A DNA stretch of 64,000 nt from an uncultured Lachnospiraceae bacterium. Lineage in GTDB: Bacteria; Bacillota; Clostridia; Lachnospirales; Lachnospiraceae. The position numbers and the translations under genes are program-made. Positions 26,561-34,707 of this stretch are shown one piece after another. The number at the start of each line of letters is the position of its first letter. Positions within the stretch are counted from its first letter, which is position 1. Under the pieces are notes generated by a model that was not told the DNA's origin, did not search any database, and saw only the letters and a program-made list of their open reading frames with translations. Where the stretch lies: contig CAJTSL010000008.1 in the NCBI GenBank assembly GCA_910578845.1, positions 35,005-99,004 of the forward strand, read 5' to 3'.

Positions 26561-27622
26561 ATGGAATATGAGAGAAAAGGTACGCGCGGTGAAAAAGTGC
26601 TTATCGTAGATGACATTGAGACGAACAGGCTTGTCTTGGAAGAGATTATCAAAGATATGGGCTGTTCGCCGATTCTTGCTGAGAGCGGCGAAGAAGCGTT
26701 AGAGCTTGCGCAGAGCAAATTGCCGGAATTGATTTTGAGTGATATTTCCATGCCGGGGATGGATGGCTATGAATTATGTAGGCGGTTGAAGAAACTGAAA
26801 GATACGAACCAGATTCCGATAGTATTCATTTCGGCGTTTGACGACCCTATGGATATTGTGGAAGGATTCCTGCTTGGCGGAGAAGATTATATTACGAAGC
26901 CGTTTATCCCGGAAGTGGTGCAGGCACGTGTAGGCGTCCATTTACATTTGCATGAAGTGAAGAGTGAACTGATCGAAATGAACAGAAGGCTTCAGATCTC
27001 TGTCAGTGAACAGTTGAAGCAGATGGAGCTAGAGAAAAAGAATATATTGTATGCGCTCGCGAATATCGCTATGCAGAACTCCGATTATGAAAGTGATTAT
27101 ATGGAGCGGATGAAACGCAACTGCGGTATTCTTGCACAGGGGATGCAGCTTTCGCCGCTGTTTGAAGCCAAGATCTCGGATACCTTTGTGGATACGATTG
27201 AATTGGCGGCGCCTCTTTGTGATATCGGGAATATCGGAGTCCCGGGAGACGTACTGAAGAAGAGAGGAGAACTGACAGAAGAAGATGAGGCAACGTTGCA
27301 CAGCCATACGGATATTGGCGCAAGGTTGCTTAGTGATTTGTATGTCAATAGCGATTATAACGAGTTTATCAGCACAGCAATTGATATTGCCCATTATCAT
27401 CATGAGAATTGGGACGGCAGCGGTTTTCCGGATAAATTGAAAGAAGATAAGATACCGCTTGCGGCACAGATTGTTTCTATCATGGATAGATATACGACAT
27501 TAACGGAGAAGAACGCCCATAGCAGGGAAGAAGCGCTTGCGATTATGAAGGAGGAATCCGGCGTAAAGTTCAATCCGGATATTTATGGGATATGCTGTAA
27601 AATAGCACGGCAGTTCAATTAA
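26561..27622 (+). CDS. Receiver plus degenerate HD-GYP protein
   Basis: A receiver (VDDIE start, phospho-acceptor Asp61 in LSDISMPGMDG) is linked to an HD-GYP-type domain whose catalytic signature is altered. The HD pair is Cys220-Asp221 in LCDIGNIGVP, where the conserved His and the Lys of DIGK are lost, and the GYP motif reads GSGFP. The downstream His motif YHHENWDGSG is kept. Loss of a metal ligand predicts little or no c-di-GMP hydrolysis. The domain may bind nucleotide or protein instead. The gene has a GGGGGG site and is followed after 24 bp by cheR, so it is part of the chemotaxis operon. Compare the intact paralogue at 23843. Confidence 0.82.
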   Translation: MEYERKGTRGEKVLIVDDIETNRLVLEEIIKDMGCSPILAESGEEALELAQSKLPELILSDISMPGMDGYELCRRLKKLKDTNQIPIVFISAFDDPMDIVEGFLLGGEDYITKPFIPEVVQARVGVHLHLHEVKSELIEMNRRLQISVSEQLKQMELEKKNILYALANIAMQNSDYESDYMERMKRNCGILAQGMQLSPLFEAKISDTFVDTIELAAPLCDIGNIGVPGDVLKKRGELTEEDEATLHSHTDIGARLLSDLYVNSDYNEFISTAIDIAHYHHENWDGSGFPDKLKEDKIPLAAQIVSIMDRYTTLTEKNAHSREEALAIMKEESGVKFNPDIYGICCKIARQFN

Positions 27623-27646
27623 TATTTTTTTCGGGGGAATGGGAAG

Positions 27647-28468
27647 ATGATGATTACAGATGAAGAACTACGGAGAATATCCGTGTTCATGAAGCAGCGT
27701 TATGGTATAGAATTAGGACAGAAGAAAGTGATTGTCAACGGAAGATTGCAGAATTACGTACGAAAAAACGGATGGAATAATTACCATGAATTCATGGATG
27801 CAGTAGAACATGATAAAACAGGCACGCAGGAGAAAATACTTGTTAATTTCCTGACAACGAATCATACTTATTTCATGAGAGAGTTTGAGCATTTTGATTA
27901 TCTGAGAAATGTGGTATTGCCCTGGCTTAGGACCAAGGAGGCATCGAGCAAGGACTTGCGCATCTGGTGCGGTGCGGCTTCTACAGGAGAAGAACCTTAT
28001 ATGATCGCCATGGTGTTAGCCGATTTCTTTGGCTTAGAGAGGGACCGGTGGGATAAGAAGATATTGGCAACGGATATTTCGACGAAAGTATTACAGCAGG
28101 CAATGCTAGGCATATATAGCGAAGAACAGCTTAAAAATCTGCCGGATCAGTGGAAAAGGCATTTCTTTAAGCCTATTTCGGGCGGAGGACAGTATCAGGT
28201 AACGGACGAATTGAAAAGAGAGGTTATTTTCAGGCAATTTAATTTAATGGATCCGCTTCCTTTTAAGAGAAAATTACACACTGTATTTTTGCGCAATGTT
28301 ATGATATATTTTGATGAGAACACAAAGCGCGATCTGGTACAGAGAATATATGATGCGATGGAGCCGGGAGGGTATTTTTTCATCGGCACGACAGAGACGA
28401 TCGACAGGAACAGTACGCCGTTCCAAATTATCCAGCCGTCGATCTTCAGAAAAAGGGAGGGGAAGTAG
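27647..28468 (+). CDS. cheR: Chemotaxis protein methyltransferase CheR
   Basis: This 273-residue SAM-dependent enzyme methylates glutamates on chemoreceptors. It has the N-terminal helical CheR domain, the SAM-binding segment WCGAASTGEEPYM at about residues 108-120 and the FLRNVMIYFDE motif at about 210-220. The length is normal. The gene lies directly before cheB, its antagonist, with 3 bp between them. Confidence 0.95.
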   Translation: MMITDEELRRISVFMKQRYGIELGQKKVIVNGRLQNYVRKNGWNNYHEFMDAVEHDKTGTQEKILVNFLTTNHTYFMREFEHFDYLRNVVLPWLRTKEASSKDLRIWCGAASTGEEPYMIAMVLADFFGLERDRWDKKILATDISTKVLQQAMLGIYSEEQLKNLPDQWKRHFFKPISGGGQYQVTDELKREVIFRQFNLMDPLPFKRKLHTVFLRNVMIYFDENTKRDLVQRIYDAMEPGGYFFIGTTETIDRNSTPFQIIQPSIFRKREGK

Positions 28469-28471
28469 TGT

Positions 28472-29506
28472 ATGCAGCCAATTAAAGTATTGATTGTAGA
28501 AGATTCTATCGTATTTAGGGAGTTACTTGTCCAGAATTTAGGGAGGGATCCGGCGATACGAATCGTAGCTACGGCTAAAGACCCATTTGAAGCAAGAGAC
28601 CTTATTTTGGCGCATAAGCCGGATGTCATGACATTAGACGTAGAGCTTCCAAGGATGAACGGGATAGAATTTTTACGGAAATTAATTCCCCAGTATCCGC
28701 TGCCGGTAGTCGTGATCAGCGCATTAAGCGATAAGGTTTTTGATGCCATGAATGCAGGAGCGGTAGATTTTGTAGCAAAACCTTCCGTATCCAGCAGGGC
28801 GCAACTGGAAGAGTTTATCAGAAACGAGCTGTTAGTCAAGATTAAAATTGCATCTACAGCAAGAATCAGTAATATTAAGAAGACAGTCATGATGCAGCAG
28901 GAGCAGAACCATCATCCGACTGTGCAGAAGAATAATTTGATTGTGGCGATTGGCGCATCAACAGGTGGCACGGAAGCCATTTTCTCCGTCGTCAAAGATT
29001 TTGGGACAGATATTCCAGGCATTGTCTGCGTGCAGCATATGCCACCGAAGTTTACGGAGATGTATGCCAAGAGGCTTAATGACCAATGCAGGATTACAGT
29101 AAAGGAAGCGGAGCACGGGGACAGAGTGCTTCCCGGGCATATGCTGATTGCGCCTGGTGGTGACCGACATATGCGTTTAATCAAAGTAAACGGGGCATAT
29201 CAGGTAGAGATCAAAGAAGGCCCTAGAGTGAACGGACATTGTCCGTCAGTGGAAGTATTATTTGAGTCGGTTGCTAAATTCGCGGGACGCGATGCGGTAG
29301 GCATCATCCTTACCGGTATGGGAGGAGATGGCGGGAAAGGCCTTTTGTCTATGAGAAAAGCCGGCGCTAGGACAATCGGACAGGATGAATCCACATGTGT
29401 AGTTTATGGAATGCCCAAAGTTGCCTATGATTTGGGAGCGGTAGAATATCAGGAGAAATTAGGTGATATCGCTGGACGAACATACGCATTGTTAAATAAA
29501 ATGTAA
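28472..29506 (+). CDS. cheB: Chemotaxis methylesterase/glutamine deamidase CheB
   Basis: The 344-residue protein has a receiver domain with Asp56 (LDVELPRMNG) and an esterase domain with the catalytic triad Ser163 (GASTGG), His189 (VQHMPP) and Asp286 (GMGGDG). It removes receptor methyl groups and may deamidate receptor glutamines, a task that in many Firmicutes is shared with CheD, which is not in this window. All key residues are present. It is coupled to cheR and followed by cheY after 12 bp. Confidence 0.95.
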   Translation: MQPIKVLIVEDSIVFRELLVQNLGRDPAIRIVATAKDPFEARDLILAHKPDVMTLDVELPRMNGIEFLRKLIPQYPLPVVVISALSDKVFDAMNAGAVDFVAKPSVSSRAQLEEFIRNELLVKIKIASTARISNIKKTVMMQQEQNHHPTVQKNNLIVAIGASTGGTEAIFSVVKDFGTDIPGIVCVQHMPPKFTEMYAKRLNDQCRITVKEAEHGDRVLPGHMLIAPGGDRHMRLIKVNGAYQVEIKEGPRVNGHCPSVEVLFESVAKFAGRDAVGIILTGMGGDGGKGLLSMRKAGARTIGQDESTCVVYGMPKVAYDLGAVEYQEKLGDIAGRTYALLNKM

Positions 29507-29518
29507 AGGAGAAGAAAT

Positions 29519-29911
29519 ATGAAGATTCTATTAGCCGAAGATGATTTTGCGACACGGAAATTCATGGTAAATTTCCTGTCAAAGTATGGTGAATGCGATG
29601 TAACTGTGGACGGTATGGAAGCGGTGGACGCATTTATGATGGCGCTTGAGGACGGAGAACCATATGATTTGATATGCCTTGATATCATGATGCCTGTCAT
29701 GGACGGCTATCAGTCACTGGTAGGGATCCGTAACCTTGAGAAAGAGAGGAACATACCAGAGGATAAGGCAGTCAAAGTCATTATGACGACGGCGCTCAAT
29801 GACGAAGCAAATGTAAAAATGGCGTTTGAACTGGGATGTACGATTTATTCCGGCAAGCCAATCGATCAGGATAAATTTGAGCAAGCATTGAAAAAACTTA
29901 ACCTGATTTAA
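29519..29911 (+). CDS. cheY: CheY-type single-domain response regulator
   Basis: The 130-residue protein is a bare receiver with acidic AEDD near the start, phospho-acceptor Asp55 (CLDIMMPVMDG), Thr in MTTAL and Lys in SGKP. Its position between cheB and cheA makes it the probable motor-binding output of CheA. The flagellar switch genes are not in the window. Confidence 0.9.
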   Translation: MKILLAEDDFATRKFMVNFLSKYGECDVTVDGMEAVDAFMMALEDGEPYDLICLDIMMPVMDGYQSLVGIRNLEKERNIPEDKAVKVIMTTALNDEANVKMAFELGCTIYSGKPIDQDKFEQALKKLNLI

Positions 29912-29951
29912 CGTAAGAACTCATTAAGAATATGCTGGAAAGGAGAAGGAG

Positions 29952-32129
29952 ATGGCGGAAGAATTTAGTACAGACGGTATGCTGGATATGTACCTGTTCG
30001 AAAACGGACAGCTATTGGAACAACTTCAGGATATGGTTCTTAGTCAAAAAGACGCTGATTGTTTTGATGAAGACAGTATTAATGAAATATTCAGAACCAT
30101 GCACACCATTAAAGGCTCTTCGGGTATCATGATGTTCGATGAGATTACAGCCGTAGCGCATAAGCTAGAGGATGTTTTCTATTACCTGAGAGAATCCCAT
30201 CCCGATAATGTACCACACCTGGAATTGGTGGATCACGTATTGGAGGTAGAGGATTTCATTTCAAACGAAATGGAGAAGATCCGTAACGGCGAACCCGTTG
30301 ACGGAGAATCAGGAGAACTGGTTGCACGGCTTGATGAATTCTTAGATAAGATCAAGGGTGGAAAAGGCGGTAAAAGCGGAAAGAAAAAAGGCGAAGTGCC
30401 GCAGAATAAACATGAGGAACCGAAGCAGTTCTATATTGCGCCTGTTGCTACAAGTGCAAGCCGGTTTTACCGGATTTATGTTTCCTTTTTCCCGGAAACA
30501 GAGATGGCAAATGTGCATGCTTATAAAGTAGTATATGCCTTGAAAGAAATGGCGGAGGATTTATTGTATTCTCCGGAGGATATCATTTCTGACCCGGAAT
30601 GTGCGGAGACAATCCTGAAAGACGGTTTCAGGATCCTTCTACAGGCACAGTGTACGGAAGAGGATATCCGCCGCGTTGTCGGGGTAGGATATGATATTGA
30701 CAAGGTGGATGTTTTTGAATGTAAGGCAGAAGAATTCTTACAGGGATTTGATTTCGGTGAGCATGATGATGTGCCGGCACCGGCAATCGACTTAGAGGCA
30801 AGTGTAGAAGAAATAGACGCGAGGACGCAGAAAGCAGAAGGGGCAGCTTCTAAAGAGGAGAAGAAACCTGAGAAACCTGCAATTGCGCCAGGTGATTTTG
30901 TCATTAAGTCCAAAGAACCTGGTAAACAGAAGAAGCTGGCGAAGGATAAGCCAAAGGGTGAGAAAGCATCCTTTATCAGCGTTAACGTCAGCAAGATGGA
31001 TCAGTTGATGGAGTTAATCGGAGAGCTAGTAATCTCAGAGTCTGTTGTATTGCAGAACTCTGATTTGAAAGTGCCGGGGTTAAACTTGGATAATTTTAAT
31101 AAGGCGGCGGCGCAGTTGTCCAAAATATCCACTGATCTGCAAAATGTTATCATGTCCATGCGTATGGTGCCACTTACCAATACATTCCAGAAGATGAACC
31201 GTATTGTGTTCGATGTGTCAAGGAAACTGGGCAAAGACATCGAGTTTGTCATGGTCGGTGAACAGACGGAAGTGGATAAGAACATTATTGAACATATTTC
31301 AGACCCGTTAATGCATATTGTCAGGAATTCCGTTGACCACGGCATCGAATCAAAAGAGGAGCGCCGTGATGCGGGCAAATCGGAGAAAGGTAAGGTTACC
31401 TTGTCTGCGAAGACCGAAGCAGGTAAAGTATGGATTAGCGTAGAAGACGACGGCGCCGGGCTTGACAGGGATAAGATCCTGGCGAAGGCAAGACGGCAAG
31501 GACTTTTGGAAGACAGTAAACCGGACAGCGCTTATTCGGATAAGGAAGTATTCCAGTTTATTACGTTACCTGGCTTTTCTACCAATGAAGTTGTCACGGA
31601 ATATTCAGGTCGTGGCGTTGGTATGGATGTTGTCGTACAGAATATCCAGGCAATCGGTGGCGCGTTAGAGATTGAGAGCAAGAAAGGCTTTGGCAGTATC
31701 ATGAGCCTTAAGATACCGCTTACACTTGCGATCATAGACGGTATTGTCATGGAAATAGGAAATTCATCCTTTGTTATGGAGACCGGGGCGATCAAGGAAT
31801 TTGTCCGCGTGAAAGAAGATATGATGATCCATGAGCCAAATGGCGATGAATATATTATGATCCGTGGAGAATGTTTCCCAGTGCTACGTCTTGGTGAATG
31901 GTATGGCTTAGAGCAATACAAAGAATCCGTGGAAGACGGTGTTATGTTAATTTTGGAAGTAGAAGATAAGAAAGTCTGTCTTCTTGTTGATAAGCTGGTC
32001 GGAGAACAGGAAATCGTAGTAAAACCGATTCCGTCCTATATTAAGAAAGTAAAAGGATTATCCGGTTGTACACAGCTTGGTGACGGAAGCATTGCATTAA
32101 TATTGGATGCTCCTGGCCTGATAGAATAA
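29952..32129 (+). CDS. cheA: Chemotaxis histidine kinase CheA
   Basis: Domains run as P1 Hpt with TMHTIKGSSG and phospho-acceptor His51, a Gly/Lys-rich linker (about 135-150), a middle domain (about 160-265), a second Lys-rich linker (about 290-335), P3 dimerisation, the P4 ATPase (NSVDHGIES, DDGAGLD, GRGVGMD) and a CheW-like P5 (about 590-725). At 725 residues it is of normal length. The middle region does not look like a classic CheY-binding P2. It receives input from chemoreceptors through CheW and passes phosphate to CheY and CheB. AAGGAG precedes the ATG. Confidence 0.95.
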   Translation: MAEEFSTDGMLDMYLFENGQLLEQLQDMVLSQKDADCFDEDSINEIFRTMHTIKGSSGIMMFDEITAVAHKLEDVFYYLRESHPDNVPHLELVDHVLEVEDFISNEMEKIRNGEPVDGESGELVARLDEFLDKIKGGKGGKSGKKKGEVPQNKHEEPKQFYIAPVATSASRFYRIYVSFFPETEMANVHAYKVVYALKEMAEDLLYSPEDIISDPECAETILKDGFRILLQAQCTEEDIRRVVGVGYDIDKVDVFECKAEEFLQGFDFGEHDDVPAPAIDLEASVEEIDARTQKAEGAASKEEKKPEKPAIAPGDFVIKSKEPGKQKKLAKDKPKGEKASFISVNVSKMDQLMELIGELVISESVVLQNSDLKVPGLNLDNFNKAAAQLSKISTDLQNVIMSMRMVPLTNTFQKMNRIVFDVSRKLGKDIEFVMVGEQTEVDKNIIEHISDPLMHIVRNSVDHGIESKEERRDAGKSEKGKVTLSAKTEAGKVWISVEDDGAGLDRDKILAKARRQGLLEDSKPDSAYSDKEVFQFITLPGFSTNEVVTEYSGRGVGMDVVVQNIQAIGGALEIESKKGFGSIMSLKIPLTLAIIDGIVMEIGNSSFVMETGAIKEFVRVKEDMMIHEPNGDEYIMIRGECFPVLRLGEWYGLEQYKESVEDGVMLILEVEDKKVCLLVDKLVGEQEIVVKPIPSYIKKVKGLSGCTQLGDGSIALILDAPGLIE

Positions 32130-32156
32130 AATGAAGAGAAAGGAACGGTATATCAC

Positions 32157-32699
32157 ATGGATGAAAGAAGCGAATTAAAAAGGCAGGTTGACGAAGACGG
32201 TGCTTCTGGTGAGCGTGATACGCAAAAAGGGAAGTATATGACTTTTAAATCCGGCAATGAATATTTCGGATTGGAAATCCAATATGTCAATGAGATTATC
32301 CAGTTACAGGCGATTACAGCAATCCCTGAGACCGAAGATTACATTAAAGGCCTCATTAATTTACGAGGAAAGGTAATTCCTGTTGTTGATGTCAGGCTGC
32401 GCTTTAAACAAGAGCCGTTTGAGTATAATGACAGAACCTGTATTATTGTAATCAATATTAAATCAATGATGGTTGGATTGATCGTTGAGAAAATCGCAGA
32501 GGTTGTTGAAATTAAAGAAGACAATATCCTGCCGCCTCCAACTGTTGGACGCACCGATAGAATACAGAATAAATATGTTTACGGAATCGGTAAAGTCGGT
32601 GATACGGTTAAATTATTGCTAGACCCGGATAAACTGTTGAATGATGAAGATCTATCGGTTGTTGAACAGGCAAACGAAATGAATATTGATGAAGAATGA
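32157..32699 (+). CDS. cheW: Chemotaxis coupling protein CheW
   Basis: The 180-residue protein has a CheW SH3-like double barrel at about residues 28-170, with the INLRGKVIPVVDVR motif and an N-terminal charged extension of about 25 residues. It couples chemoreceptors to CheA. The gene sits 27 bp after cheA and 12 bp before a chemoreceptor gene, completing the signalling core. Confidence 0.93.
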   Translation: MDERSELKRQVDEDGASGERDTQKGKYMTFKSGNEYFGLEIQYVNEIIQLQAITAIPETEDYIKGLINLRGKVIPVVDVRLRFKQEPFEYNDRTCIIVINIKSMMVGLIVEKIAEVVEIKEDNILPPPTVGRTDRIQNKYVYGIGKVGDTVKLLLDPDKLLNDEDLSVVEQANEMNIDEE

Positions 32700-32711
32700 G
32701 AGGTATAGGAC

Positions 32712-34181
32712 ATGAAAAACTTGAAGATAAGAACTAAATTGATAATGGGTTTCGCTCTTCCCGTTGTGCTTACCATGATTACCGTATTAATGGGTATCTG
32801 GATCACAAAAGAGTGTGTGAAGACAATAACCGAAATGAATGAAGAAAGCGCTGTAGAGCTGAACCAGCATTTCCATGAAAACCTCAATGACGAGCAGAGT
32901 GCAGAGCTGATGGAAATCGTTAATTCTGGGAAAGATCATAGAATAGAGAAAATGGAGACGATCATGGGCATCTCCAATATTGTTAGCGCTGTTCTTCTGG
33001 CAATTTCCGTTATTATAACAGTATTTATTTCCACGGCATTGATTAAGACAATCATGCGTTCAATCCGTGACCTATCTGCTGCGGCAAAAGACATTGCCAT
33101 GGGGCGGGTGAATAATATTCAGCTCAAGAAATACAATAACGATGAGTTTGGCGATTTGATTGATGAATATACGCAGGTAATTGATAATATCAAGTATCAG
33201 GCGAATATTGCGGAAGAAGTGGCAAGCGGTAACCTGACAGTCAGTGTAAAGCCGTCATCTTCCGACGATATGTTAGGTAATTCCTTAAAGAAGCTGGTTG
33301 AAGATAACTTTAATGCGATGAACAATATCTCTGAAGCTGGTTCCCAGGTAACGATCAGCTCTTCTCAGGTAGCGAGCGCAAGCCAGGCATTGGCACAGGG
33401 ATCTACGGAACAGGCAAGTGCGATCGAAGAGATTACGGCCTCCATTGATGAAATTGCAGAGAAGACCAAACAGAACGCTGAACAGGCGAACGAAGCTGCG
33501 ACCCTTGTTGCTAAAGCGATCGAAGACGTACAAAAGGGTAACAGGCAGATGCAGGATACGATGACAGCTATGCAGGATATTAACAAGTCATCTGAGAACA
33601 TTTCCAAGATCATCAAGACAATTGATGATATTGCGTTCCAGACAAACATCCTTGCGTTGAATGCGGCGGTTGAGGCAGCAAGAGCCGGTGAAGCAGGCAA
33701 AGGATTTGCAGTTGTTGCAGAAGAGGTTCGTAGCCTTGCAGCAAAGAGTGCGGCGGCGTCTGCTGAGACGGCTGATTTGATCGAAGACTCCATTGAGAAA
33801 GTAAGTTCAGGCTCTAAGATTGTTGACGATACATCCAAAGCGATGGAAGAGATTACCAGAGTCGTACAGGATAGTGAGATGATCATCAATGGCATCGCTG
33901 AATCTTCTAACTATCAGGCAACTGCGGTAGCACAGATTGAGCAGGCGATTACACAGGTATCCCAGGTCGTACAGACTAATTCCGCTACGAGTGAAGAGTG
34001 TGCGGCAGCCAGCGAGGAACTGTCTAATCAGGCATCTAGGATGAGAGAGCTGCTCTCTATTTACAATTTAGGTTCAGGCAGCGCTTCTTCCTATAGAAGC
34101 AATAATTCTTTTTCCTCCGCTTCATCAGCAAGCGTGAATGAGCAGGTTATTTCTTTAGGGGACGATTTCGGCAAATATTGA
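32712..34181 (+). CDS. Chemoreceptor with a minimal extracellular loop
   Basis: The 489-residue protein has TM1 at about 10-32, an external loop of only about 53 residues, TM2 at about 86-108, HAMP (about 110-165) and a signalling domain with the tip AFQTNILALNAAVEAARAGE. A Ser-rich tail follows, ending in Asp-Phe-Gly-Lys-Tyr. The short loop lacks a recognised sensor fold, so it may sense membrane state, energy or a signal from a partner. It is the receptor inside the che operon and may be the main dedicated partner of this CheA. Confidence 0.93.
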   Translation: MKNLKIRTKLIMGFALPVVLTMITVLMGIWITKECVKTITEMNEESAVELNQHFHENLNDEQSAELMEIVNSGKDHRIEKMETIMGISNIVSAVLLAISVIITVFISTALIKTIMRSIRDLSAAAKDIAMGRVNNIQLKKYNNDEFGDLIDEYTQVIDNIKYQANIAEEVASGNLTVSVKPSSSDDMLGNSLKKLVEDNFNAMNNISEAGSQVTISSSQVASASQALAQGSTEQASAIEEITASIDEIAEKTKQNAEQANEAATLVAKAIEDVQKGNRQMQDTMTAMQDINKSSENISKIIKTIDDIAFQTNILALNAAVEAARAGEAGKGFAVVAEEVRSLAAKSAAASAETADLIEDSIEKVSSGSKIVDDTSKAMEEITRVVQDSEMIINGIAESSNYQATAVAQIEQAITQVSQVVQTNSATSEECAAASEELSNQASRMRELLSIYNLGSGSASSYRSNNSFSSASSASVNEQVISLGDDFGKY

Positions 34182-34225
34182 TGATTGTCATATAAGGATT
34201 GCCATATAAGAATAAGGGATGATTC

Positions 34226-34256
34226 CGGCACAGGGAGGATGTTGTTTCCTGTGCCG
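34226..34256 (+). other. Intergenic hairpin between chemoreceptor and Hpt genes
   Basis: A 9-bp GC-rich stem (34226-34234 with 34248-34256) encloses a 13-nt loop, but no T-run follows. It may be a processing or attenuation element rather than a full terminator. A 14-bp tandem repeat lies just upstream at 34184-34211. Confidence 0.5.
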
Positions 34257-34315
34257 AAACCATAAATAAAAATAGTTAAAAAGAAATTGAGAGAATAAAC
34301 AAGGGGGAAATACAC

Positions 34316-34669
34316 ATGACTTTATTTGAAGAGCTAAAGTCGTTAGATGTTGATGTTGACGGCGGATTGAAACGTATTAACGGTAATGAGAAATTATATA
34401 CGAAATTACTTGGTTCCTTTACGAAATCAATTAATACTTATAAAGTGACACCGGATTATGACGGTAATGATTATAATGAGATCATAGAGAAAGCACATGC
34501 GATTAAAGGTGTTTCTGGAAACCTTTCCATTACACCCGTATATGAAGCGTATACGAAGGTCGTTGATTTGCTGCGTGCCGGCAAACCGGAAGAAGCAAGG
34601 CCCATTTTGGAAGAGATTCTGCCTGTACAGGAAAAGATCGTTGCCTGTATTGAAAAGTACAGCGAATAG
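34316..34669 (+). CDS. Free-standing Hpt phosphotransfer protein
   Basis: The 117-residue helical protein has the motif AHAIKGVSGNL with phospho-acceptor His61. It has no other domain, so it can only shuttle phosphate between receivers. Likely partners are the two hybrid kinases (20561 and 34708), each of which ends in receivers and lacks its own Hpt. The gene has a GGGGG ribosome site and is 38 bp upstream of one of these kinases. Confidence 0.88.
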   Translation: MTLFEELKSLDVDVDGGLKRINGNEKLYTKLLGSFTKSINTYKVTPDYDGNDYNEIIEKAHAIKGVSGNLSITPVYEAYTKVVDLLRAGKPEEARPILEEILPVQEKIVACIEKYSE

Positions 34670-34707
34670 AGGATCTCAACGAATTCCGAAGTAAATGGAG
34701 AGATGAA

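Noticed and set aside
28195..28890. 231-residue minus-strand frame opposite cheR and cheB
   Set aside because: It is antisense to two well-identified genes and has no recognisable motif.
30521..30994. 157-residue minus-strand frame opposite cheA
   Set aside because: It mirrors the low-complexity Lys/Glu linker of CheA and has Ser-rich shadow composition.
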